Assembly: GCA_015494645.1 (NCBI GenBank)
Contig: WGAU01000077.1
Location: forward strand, 1-5,287
Reading direction: 5' to 3'
DNA from: Aquificota bacterium
GTDB taxonomy: Bacteria > Thermosulfidibacterota > Thermosulfidibacteria > Thermosulfidibacterales > Thermosulfidibacteraceae
Length of the DNA: 5,287 bases
Shown: piece after piece, positions 1 through 5,287 of the stretch
Position numbering within the stretch: the first letter of the stretch is position 1
Layout: each line of letters starts with the position of its first letter
Position numbers and translations under genes: made by a program
The notes under the pieces: generated by a model
Seen by the model: only the letters and a program-made list of their open reading frames with translations
Told to the model about the DNA's origin: nothing
Database searches by the model: none

Positions 1-1068
1 CCCGCCTTTTCCACTTTCCTTGGCCTCTTTGTTGGCTTTCATGACTATGTCAAATATTTCCTGATAGGTTTTGTCCACTGTCCACTTTTCTATCTCTTTG
101 TATGCAGCCTTTTGATTGTTGAAGTTAAGCCTTTCAAATATGGTGGGATATTTCTCCTTAAGGTCCGGCCTTTCTATGATTTCGCAAAGGAGGGCCCAAT
201 TTGGATCTGCAAAACCTGAAAGGAAGCAGAATCCATCCTTGCACTTGAAGTATGTATAGCAGAAGACTCCAGCATCAAGGTTGCCCACCCTTTCCACCGT
301 TTCTCCGTAAGCCTGATAGTAGGTGAGATTGTAGTTTATCATCCTTCCGTAGGCCTCCGCGGGTGAAAGATCTATCATCTGGCCTTTGCCGGTTCTGTCC
401 CTGTAGTGGAGAGCTGTAAGTATGGCGAAGGCTGCGTAGGCTCCACCGCAGTACCATCCCATCCAGTTACCCTGCTTGGTGGGTACTTCCCACTCTTTGG
501 GATCGTTGGGGTCCTCAACATATTCGCCGGATACATAAGTTATTCCAGACATGGCCTGGTCTATCACATCTACATCCGCCTTGCCACAGGAGGCCTTTGG
601 ACCGTACTGCCCGTAAGTGTAGATGGCGCAGTATATCAAACCAGGGTTGTCTTCTTTTAACTGTCTGTATCCTATACCCCACTCATCCATAGTACCGGGG
701 AGGTAGCTTTCTATAACAACATCAACTTTTTTGGCCAGCTTCTTGAAAAGTTCCTTTCCCTCTTCAGTTTCAAGGTTCAGAGTTATGTGATACTTGTTCC
801 TCCCCTCGTTGAGGTAGCCCAGTCCTTCTCCTTTGTGGGTGACCCCGAAGGGGGTAAACTTTCTGGCAGGGTCTCCTTGAGGTGGCTCAATTTTTATCAC
901 GTTAGCACCGAGCTCTGCCAGAATAGAGGAACAGAAGGCTCCTGCCATGTTTGCGTAGGAGCAGTCTATTACCCATAGATCGTCCAAAGCTTCAGGTTTG
1001 TGTCTTGCATCTTTGGGATCATCATGTTCCCTTATCCATTCCGCCCAAGGCTTTGCAAACTCGCTCAT
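1..1068 (-). CDS. Family III CoA-transferase, B-type subunit of second pair (B2), C-terminus cut by window edge
   Basis: Predicted to transfer CoA from a donor acyl-CoA to a carboxylic acid through an aspartyl intermediate in the cytoplasm; substrates unknown. The visible 356 residues run open to position 1. The N-terminal nucleotide-binding-like fold has WVIDCSYANMAG and AELGANVIKIEPP (about residues 32-63), followed by EGRNKYHITLNLETEEGKE (88-106). The predicted catalytic Asp is D167 in DVDVIDQAMSG, and here the usual Tyr before it is Val. QGNWMGWY (199-206) and TGKGQMIDLSPAE (226-238) follow. Compared with its paralogue B1 (450 residues), roughly 90 C-terminal residues are off the window. 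The ATG at 1068-1066 is set by GGGAGG at 1082-1077, 8 nt upstream. It lies 33 nt after A2 with no terminator between, so the two are probably co-transcribed and partner each other. Family assignment is firm; the heteromeric role is inferred from pairing with A2. Confidence 0.93.
   Translation of the reverse strand, partial: MSEFAKPWAEWIREHDDPKDARHKPEALDDLWVIDCSYANMAGAFCSSILAELGANVIKIEPPQGDPARKFTPFGVTHKGEGLGYLNEGRNKYHITLNLETEEGKELFKKLAKKVDVVIESYLPGTMDEWGIGYRQLKEDNPGLIYCAIYTYGQYGPKASCGKADVDVIDQAMSGITYVSGEYVEDPNDPKEWEVPTKQGNWMGWYCGGAYAAFAILTALHYRDRTGKGQMIDLSPAEAYGRMINYNLTYYQAYGETVERVGNLDAGVFCYTYFKCKDGFCFLSGFADPNWALLCEIIERPDLKEKYPTIFERLNFNNQKAAYKEIEKWTVDKTYQEIFDIVMKANKEAKESGKGG
761..807 (-). repeat. 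47-nt near-identical block, copy in B2
   Basis: This stretch matches 3555-3601 in B1 at 46 of 47 positions (difference at 781 versus 3575). It codes for the RNKYHITLNLETEE region. The flanks drop sharply in identity, for example 6 of 10 just on the low-coordinate side, although both genes are paralogous throughout. Confidence 0.85.
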
Positions 1069-1101
1069 GTTTGTATCCTCCCGCTTCAAGTTGTTTTTGT
1101 T

Positions 1102-2442
1102 TTAAGGAAAAATAACACCGCTTTTGCCGTCCCAATCTTCAGGCGGTTTTCTTCCAATCATATCGTTCCATTTGCCAATAACGCCCTTCTTTTCCAGTTC
1201 CTGTATCTCGTCCCATGTCTTGCCTAAAAACTTGGTGAGCACATAGTAGGTATCAAAGCCCACAGGTCTTCCAGCCCACTTGATCCTTCCGGGAGTTTCA
1301 CTGAGCTTGGGAGCCACTCCTTCCTCGTAGAACTCGCCGTAGATAGGATCTTTGACCTTCCACTTGAATCCCCTGATCTCAAAGTGAGGATCGGAGTATA
1401 TGTCTTTACCGCTGTGTACCTTTTCAGCTCCGAATCCATATTTCTGCGCCAGTTTGTCAATGTCAGGCCAAACGTTGTTGGCCACCCACTCCTTGACAAT
1501 TTTGAGAAGCTCTTCAGCATTTTCGGGCTTTGTTCTTTCAAGGTTTGTAGCAAACCTTGGGTCTTCTGCCAGTTCTGGCTTGCCCATAGCCATGCAGAGG
1601 CCCTTGAACTGCTCGTCTGTGGCACAGCCTATGGCTACATACTCCTTATCTTTTGAGAGGAATATATCACATGGGCAAATGGCGACATCCCTGTTCCCAT
1701 ATCTGTCCCTTGGTTTTCCTGTGAGGTGTTGATAGAGCCACGTCCAGTCCATGGCCCTCATAATATTTTCTGCCTGAGAGAACTCAATGTATTGTCCCTT
1801 CCCTGTACGTTCTCTGTAGTGCAGAGCTGCAAGTATTCCAACGGCTGCTACAAGGGCACCGTAGTAGTCACATAGCCATATACCTGACTTCATAGGAAGC
1901 CTGCCGGGGAATCCTGAGATCCAGGCTTCTCCCGATTCAGATTGAGCGATGGCATCGTAAGAAGGCCTATCCACGTAGGGACCCCACTGTCCGAAGCCGT
2001 TGTTTGCAATATAAATGATTCTTGGATTGACCTCTTTCATCTGTCTGTAGCCAACGCCCCACCTGTCTAAGGTTCCGGCCCTCAAGTTTTCTACGAATAC
2101 GTCGGCCTTCTTTATTAACTCCATAAAGATCTCTTTTCCTTCCGGATAGTGAAGATCCAATCCTACGCTGTACTTGTTTCTGGCTTCTTTCAAGAAGCCA
2201 AGGGCTTGATTCTTGAAGAACCTTCCCCAAGGGGTGAGAGATCTCATGGTGTCTCCCATGCCGGGAAGCTCTATCTTTATGACCGTGGCGCCAAATTCTG
2301 CTAAATATGATGGCGTGGCAGGTCCCAAAATAAGGGTACAGAATTCAACTATGACGATGTCGTCCAATGCCTCAGGTTTTTCAAACACCTTTTCAAGCGA
2401 GAACTCCTGTTCCGCCCATTTGAGAAATTCTTCCTTCGCCAT
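1102..2442 (-). CDS. Family III CoA-transferase, A-type subunit of second pair (A2)
   Basis: A complete 446-residue CaiB/BaiF/Frc-family protein, predicted to exchange CoA between carboxylates in the cytoplasm. It has a leader with FEKPEAL (20-26), then IVIVEFCTLILGPA and AEFGATVIKIELP (about 29-60). The predicted catalytic Asp is D163 in SYDAIAQSESG, corresponding to Asp169 of formyl-CoA transferase. The loop ISGFPG, KSGIWLCDYYG and TGKGQYIEFSQAEN follow. Near the C-terminus are TPGRIKWAGRPVGFD and a tail ending PPEDWDGKSGVIFP, shared with A1 and absent from B1. The start was moved to ATG 2442-2440 because GAGGAGG (2456-2450) sits 7 nt before it; the longer reading from TTG at 2448 would leave only 1 nt between the site and the start. 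It lies 88 nt after B1, behind a candidate promoter, and 33 nt before B2. Exact substrates cannot be assigned; a BbsF/SmtA-like subunit is the nearest analogy. Confidence 0.95.
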   Translation of the reverse strand: MAKEEFLKWAEQEFSLEKVFEKPEALDDIVIVEFCTLILGPATPSYLAEFGATVIKIELPGMGDTMRSLTPWGRFFKNQALGFLKEARNKYSVGLDLHYPEGKEIFMELIKKADVFVENLRAGTLDRWGVGYRQMKEVNPRIIYIANNGFGQWGPYVDRPSYDAIAQSESGEAWISGFPGRLPMKSGIWLCDYYGALVAAVGILAALHYRERTGKGQYIEFSQAENIMRAMDWTWLYQHLTGKPRDRYGNRDVAICPCDIFLSKDKEYVAIGCATDEQFKGLCMAMGKPELAEDPRFATNLERTKPENAEELLKIVKEWVANNVWPDIDKLAQKYGFGAEKVHSGKDIYSDPHFEIRGFKWKVKDPIYGEFYEEGVAPKLSETPGRIKWAGRPVGFDTYYVLTKFLGKTWDEIQELEKKGVIGKWNDMIGRKPPEDWDGKSGVIFP

Positions 2443-2449
2443 AAGCAAT

Positions 2450-2456
2450 CCTCCTC
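2450..2456 (-). promoter_or_regulatory. Ribosome binding site that decides the A2 start
   Basis: GAGGAGG on the minus strand lies 7 nt upstream of ATG at 2442. It abuts the in-frame TTG at 2448 with 1 nt between, which rules that codon out as the likely start. Confidence 0.8.
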
Positions 2457-2475
2457 GCTAAATTTTCGCTTGTCT

Positions 2476-2503
2476 TTTAAACTAACTGACGCTGTTGTGT
2501 CAA
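2476..2503 (-). promoter_or_regulatory. Candidate internal promoter for A2-B2
   Basis: The -35 element TTGACA (2503-2498) matches the bacterial housekeeping consensus at all six bases. After a 16-nt spacer, TTTAAA (2481-2476) matches TATAAT at four of six; shifting one base gives TTAAAA with a 17-nt spacer but a poorer match. Transcription would begin near 2468, leaving a short leader of about 25 nt before the ATG of A2. The position, in the only sizeable gap and facing the downstream pair, supports a real promoter. The weak -10 and the AT-rich background are the main doubts, and if the host is an archaeon the reading fails. Confidence 0.5.
2487..2502. promoter_or_regulatory. Imperfect palindrome over the -35 box, possible operator
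   Basis: On the minus strand the 16 bp read TGACAC-AACA-GCGTCA. The two 6-bp arms are inverted copies matching at five of six positions. The site overlaps five of the six -35 bases and the spacer of the candidate promoter, where a bound repressor would block RNA polymerase. No particular regulator family is recognised, and arms this short can arise by chance. Confidence 0.3.
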
Positions 2504-2513
2504 GTTTTATCAA
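2494..2513 (-). repeat. Two imperfect 10-bp tandem copies upstream of A2
   Basis: TTGATAAAAC (2513-2504) is followed directly by TTGACACAAC (2503-2494), matching at eight of ten positions. The 10-bp spacing would put both copies on the same face of the helix, and the second copy contains the -35 box. This could be a pair of regulator half-sites or chance in AT-rich DNA. Confidence 0.35.
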
Positions 2514-2530
2514 ACATTATTCAATAAATA

Positions 2531-3883
2531 CTAAACAACCCCAGCCTCCTTAAGCTCCTTGATCTTGCTGGGACCAAACCCAAGCATTTTCTTGTATATG
2601 AAGTTGTTATCTGCCCCTATAGGTCTGCATATCCATTTGATCCTGCCTGGAGTTCTGGACATGGCGTGGAAGGAGGAATCCTGCACAAGAACCTTGCCAT
2701 AATGGGGATCTTCTATTTCGACAAAGGTCTTTCTCATTCTCCAGTGTTCCCTTTGAAGAACATCTTTTGGCTCTTCCAAGCGCCCTGTTACCACGGTGCC
2801 TTTTTTATCGGGTCGCTTGCTGTACTCAGTTATGATCTGAAGTATCTCATCGGAAGTGTAGTTCTGGCTCCACTTTTCTATCTCATGCTGAATCTTTGGC
2901 TGATTCTCAGGGGTGAGCCTTTCTTTGATGGTGGGAAACTGCTGCTGGAGGTCAGGTCTGTTCATAATCTCACACAGAGCTGCCCAATTGGGATCTGTGA
3001 ATCCAGATATAAAGGTGTAACCATCCTTGCATTTGAAGTAGGAGTAGGGAAAGACAGCGTAATCGTAGTTTCCGGCTCTTATCATCTTTCTTCCAGTGAT
3101 GTGGTAGTACTGGAATAGGTAGTTGGCTATGGAAAACAGTCCTTCCGGTGGGGAGCAGTCAATGAACTGTCCTTTGCCGTATCTGTATCTGTGGAACAGG
3201 GCAAGGTTTATGCCGTAAGCTGCCCATGCTCCAGCCACGTACCATCCCATCCAGTTTCCTTGGCGCAAAGGCTTTTTGTACTCCTGAGGCACTTCAGGAT
3301 CTAACTCAGGCTCGCCGGTAACAGACATAACCACGCCCCTTGCTTGATCGTTGAGATCGTAATCGGGTTGGTTGGAGTGCTCCTTGGATTCTTTGCCGAA
3401 GTGGCCATAGGTGTGAATGGCACAGTATATTAGTTTGGGGTTTATTTCCTTAAGTACATCGTATCCGAGACCCAAGGAGTGCATGTAACCCGGTTTGAAG
3501 GTTTCTATGAGGACGTCAGATTTGAGAACAAGTTTCTTTAGAATCTCTTTGCCTTCTTCAGTTTCAAGGTTCAGTGTTATGTGATACTTGTTCCTCCCCT
3601 CAACTATGTAGGGCAATCCAGAGTCTTTGATCATTATGCCGTAGGGAGACATCTTTCTTGCTATGTCTCCTCCGGGAGGTTCTATCCTTATGACCTCTGC
3701 GCCAAGTTCTGCCAAGATGGAGGAACAGAAGAGTCCAGCAAAGCTTCCGTAGCTCAAATCCAGTACGGTTATGTCACTGAGCGCTTCAGGCTTGAAGGGA
3801 ATGTCTTCCGGCTTAGTTATGCTGTATATGAACTTTGCGTAGTCTTCGTTTATAGCCATTCCAACTATCTTTTTCTCGTCCAT
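2531..3883 (-). CDS. Family III CoA-transferase, B-type subunit of first pair (B1)
   Basis: A complete 450-residue CaiB/BaiF/Frc-family protein, the full-length paralogue of B2. A leader of about 38 residues ends in KPEALSDI. It is followed by TVLDLSYGSFAG and AELGAEVIRIEPPGGD (about 39-73), and EGRNKYHITLNLETEEGKE (95-113). The predicted catalytic Asp is D176 in DYDLNDQARG. Compared with the A type, the segment between SVTGEP (187-192) and QGNWMGWY (208-215) is longer. The Asp found in A1 and A2 (ADW, CDY) is replaced by Trp in the MGW part. TPGRIKWICRPIGAD (411-425) and KIKELKEAGVV close the protein, without the DWDGKSG tail of the A type. The ATG at 3883 is set by GGAGG (3895-3891), 7 nt upstream. 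Separation from A1 is 12 nt, so the two are very likely translated together and form a heteromer. Substrate unknown. Confidence 0.95.
   Translation of the reverse strand: MDEKKIVGMAINEDYAKFIYSITKPEDIPFKPEALSDITVLDLSYGSFAGLFCSSILAELGAEVIRIEPPGGDIARKMSPYGIMIKDSGLPYIVEGRNKYHITLNLETEEGKEILKKLVLKSDVLIETFKPGYMHSLGLGYDVLKEINPKLIYCAIHTYGHFGKESKEHSNQPDYDLNDQARGVVMSVTGEPELDPEVPQEYKKPLRQGNWMGWYVAGAWAAYGINLALFHRYRYGKGQFIDCSPPEGLFSIANYLFQYYHITGRKMIRAGNYDYAVFPYSYFKCKDGYTFISGFTDPNWAALCEIMNRPDLQQQFPTIKERLTPENQPKIQHEIEKWSQNYTSDEILQIITEYSKRPDKKGTVVTGRLEEPKDVLQREHWRMRKTFVEIEDPHYGKVLVQDSSFHAMSRTPGRIKWICRPIGADNNFIYKKMLGFGPSKIKELKEAGVV
3555..3601 (-). repeat. 47-nt near-identical block, copy in B1
   Basis: Partner of the block at 761-807, lying in the same place of the paralogous reading frame and in the same orientation, about 2.8 kb away. 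A direct repeat of this length could take part in gene conversion or in deletion of the sequence between (most of B1, A2 and part of B2). Confidence 0.85.
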
Positions 3884-3890
3884 CTTTTCA

Positions 3891-3898
3891 CCTCCTTA
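3891..3898 (-). promoter_or_regulatory. B1 ribosome site touching the A1 stop codon
   Basis: On the minus strand the A1 stop TAA (3898-3896) runs straight into GGAGG (3895-3891), with ATG 7 nt further on. Ribosomes finishing A1 cover the B1 initiation site, which favours coupled translation and balanced amounts of the two proteins. Confidence 0.85.
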
Positions 3899-5230
3899 GG
3901 GGTACTTTATTCCAGATTTGCCGTCCCAATCGGGCGGCGGACATGTAGACGGTATGTCGGGGTTCCACTTGAATATAACCCCTTCCTCTTCAAGTTTTTT
4001 CACCTCTTCAAGGGGTAGCCCAAGTATGTTTACAAACACGTATTCGTTGTCAAAGCCTACAGGTCTTGCTCCCCACTTCACCCTGCTGGGGGTTTGGCTC
4101 ATTCTTGGAGGATAGGCCTGTTCCTTGAAGTAACCATATACTTCGTCTTCGTACTCTTGTATAGCTTTTCTCTCGTTGAAGTGTTCACCATGATAAACGT
4201 CGTCAACCTCCAGCACTTTGGTTGCGGCAAACCCATACTTGTCTGCCAACTTCACGATGTAATCGGAACGCTTGTCCTTTGCCCAGTCGGCTATTTCTTT
4301 AAGTAGCGCCCGTGCGTTTTCATCCTTTAATCTTTCTGTTGGATCCTTATACTTTTCAAACAGGTCCATCCTCTCCATGGCCTTGCATAGGCCTTTAAAC
4401 TCCTCTTCTGTGAAGGCGGTTATAGCTACCCAGCCGTCGGCGCAGTCAAAGAGATCTGATGGACAGATGGCGAGGTCCCTGTTGCCAGCCCTTGGCCTGT
4501 TTTTCCCTGTTAGATAGGTATAAATCCATGTCCAGTCCAGCATTCTGATTACGTTTTCAACCTGTTGCATATCTATAAACTGTCCCTCTCCAGTTTTTTC
4601 CCTGTAGTTGAGGGCTGCTACAATAGCCACGGCGCACATCAGTCCGTTAATCCAGTCGGCAATCCATACTCCGGATTTTATGGGACCTCTGTCTTCAAAG
4701 CCTGTGATGTATGCCAGTCCGCCCATGGACTGGGCGATGGCATCGTAGGAAGTCCTACCTGTCCATGGACCCCAGCTTCCAAATCCAGATACATGTAGCT
4801 GGATGATCCTCGGATTTATCTCTCTTAGCACACTGTAGTCCACTCCCCACTGGGCAAGTCTTCCAGGGGTAAGGTTATCCACCACCACATCTGCCTTTTC
4901 CACGAACTTGAGGAACAGTTCCTTGGCTTTGGGATGTCCTAAATGCATTCCTACCCAGTATCTGTTGTGCTGCTGCTGCCATAAGCCCTGGGACATGTTC
5001 TTCCAGAAGAAGGCAAAGGGTGTAACGAACCTCATCTGATCGCCGTGGGCTGGTTCAAATTTTATAACTTCGGCTCCAAATTCTGCTAAAAAGTCCACGG
5101 CAGCGGGACCCAAAACCACAGCGGTTACATCCAGTACCCTTATGCCCTTCAAAGCTTCAGGCTTTTCAAACAGCTTTTCTGGGGAAAATATCTTCTTGAT
5201 TATATCTTGGTATGCAAGCCCGCCTTCCAT
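3896..5230 (-). CDS. Family III CoA-transferase, A-type subunit of first pair (A1)
   Basis: A complete 444-residue CaiB/BaiF/Frc-family protein, predicted to form with B1 a cytoplasmic enzyme moving CoA between carboxylic acids. The leader contains FEKPEALKGI (21-30). It is followed by RVLDVTAVVLGPA and AEFGAEVIKFEP (31-60), and then by GDQMR, LTPGRLAQWGVDY and VSGFGSWGP. The predicted catalytic Asp is D163 in SYDAIAQSMGG, at the same residue number as in A2. YITGFEDRGP, KSGVWIADWINGL and TGEGQFIDMQQVEN follow. TPSRVKWGARPVGFD (380-394) and the tail PPPDWDGKSGIKYP end the protein. The ATG at 5230 is chosen because GGAGGT (5242-5237) lies 6 nt before it and the leader then matches A2 in length. 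The frame stays open upstream to the window edge, with a TTG at 5266, but no better ribosome site is seen there. It is the first gene of the visible block; its promoter is off the window. Confidence 0.95.
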   Translation of the reverse strand: MEGGLAYQDIIKKIFSPEKLFEKPEALKGIRVLDVTAVVLGPAAVDFLAEFGAEVIKFEPAHGDQMRFVTPFAFFWKNMSQGLWQQQHNRYWVGMHLGHPKAKELFLKFVEKADVVVDNLTPGRLAQWGVDYSVLREINPRIIQLHVSGFGSWGPWTGRTSYDAIAQSMGGLAYITGFEDRGPIKSGVWIADWINGLMCAVAIVAALNYREKTGEGQFIDMQQVENVIRMLDWTWIYTYLTGKNRPRAGNRDLAICPSDLFDCADGWVAITAFTEEEFKGLCKAMERMDLFEKYKDPTERLKDENARALLKEIADWAKDKRSDYIVKLADKYGFAATKVLEVDDVYHGEHFNERKAIQEYEDEVYGYFKEQAYPPRMSQTPSRVKWGARPVGFDNEYVFVNILGLPLEEVKKLEEEGVIFKWNPDIPSTCPPPDWDGKSGIKYP

Positions 5231-5287
5231 AGGAGCACCTCCGAGATTTGTTAAAAGGCTGTTCAACTGCTTTTTTACTGATTGGAA
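5231..5287 (-). other. Upstream edge of A1
   Basis: Only 57 nt precede A1. They hold the A1 ribosome site and no convincing promoter. In one frame a stop TAA (5277-5275) follows three sense codons, so a further upstream gene could end here, 44 nt before A1; this cannot be decided from the window. Confidence 0.4.
5237..5242 (-). promoter_or_regulatory. Ribosome binding site that decides the A1 start
   Basis: GGAGGT on the minus strand is 6 nt before ATG at 5230. It favours this codon over TTG at 5266, which would add 12 residues (including SLLTNLGGAP) with no counterpart in A2. Confidence 0.8.

Larger units (their letters stand above)
2443..2530 (-). other. AT-rich intergenic gap between the two CoA-transferase pairs
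   Basis: This 88-nt stretch is the only gap longer than 33 nt in the window. Going in the direction of transcription it holds an 11-bp AT-only stem around one G (2527-2517, TTATTGAATAA), two imperfect 10-bp tandem copies, a TTGACA promoter candidate, an imperfect palindrome and the A2 ribosome site. There is no GC-rich hairpin followed by a T run, so transcripts from the A1-B1 pair probably continue into A2-B2. Confidence 0.75.

Noticed and set aside
1069..1101. Possible promoter or terminator between A2 and B2
   Set aside because: The gap has only 33 nt, with an A-rich stretch and the B2 ribosome site; no -35/-10 pair or hairpin was found.
1224..1625. Minus-strand frame of 133 codons inside A2
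   Set aside because: It is in a different frame of the same DNA that codes for conserved family III sequence; its low-complexity Ser/Arg-rich product matches nothing I recognise.
2517..2527. AT-only stem after B1 as a terminator
   Set aside because: It has 5-bp arms without any G or C and no T run after it; it would be unstable, especially in a thermophile.
2666..3118. Plus-strand open frame of 150 codons opposite B1
   Set aside because: It lies wholly inside the strongly supported minus-strand gene, has no good ribosome site seen and no recognisable domain; it is a shadow of the coding bias of B1.
3581..4018. Plus-strand open frame of 145 codons across the B1/A1 junction
   Set aside because: It spans the junction of two well-supported genes on the other strand. 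Its opening residues also appear in the frame at 787-978 only because both are antisense to the near-identical B1/B2 block.
5231..5266. Longer A1 start at TTG 5266
   Set aside because: The GGAGGT site sits inside this extension at the right distance for the ATG at 5230, and A2 has no matching extra residues.

Overview
The window is a single minus-strand gene block made only of family III (CaiB/BaiF/Frc-type) CoA-transferases. There are four consecutive genes, read from right to left: A1 (5230 to 3896), B1 (3883 to 2531), A2 (2442 to 1102) and B2 (1068 to beyond position 1, so its C-terminus is missing). The plus strand carries nothing convincing.

The four proteins fall into two types. A1 and A2 resemble each other, ending in the same PPxDWDGKSG tail and carrying SYDAIAQS around the predicted catalytic Asp. 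B1 and B2 resemble each other, with EGRNKYHITLNLETEEGKE, QGNWMGWY and a DQA loop after the catalytic Asp. The order A-B-A-B is best explained by tandem duplication of an A+B pair. By analogy with two-subunit family III enzymes (benzylsuccinate CoA-transferase BbsEF, succinyl-CoA:malate CoA-transferase SmtAB), each A+B pair probably forms one heteromeric enzyme that moves CoA between carboxylic acids. The substrates cannot be read from this window.

A1 and B1 are 12 nt apart, and the ribosome site of B1 touches the stop codon of A1. A2 and B2 are 33 nt apart. The two pairs are separated by an 88-nt AT-rich gap holding a good promoter candidate (TTGACA, 16 nt, TTTAAA) with an imperfect palindrome over its -35 box. 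The second pair may therefore have its own, possibly regulated, promoter as well as read-through from the first.

Organism: moderate G+C, Arg mostly as AGA/AGG, frequent ATA for Ile, Lys/Glu-rich proteins, strong GGAGG ribosome sites and close gene packing suggest a thermophilic prokaryote. The promoter-like sequence slightly favours a bacterium over an archaeon. This is a weak inference, and I cannot name a genus. No RNA genes, mobile elements, CRISPR arrays or clear terminators were seen.
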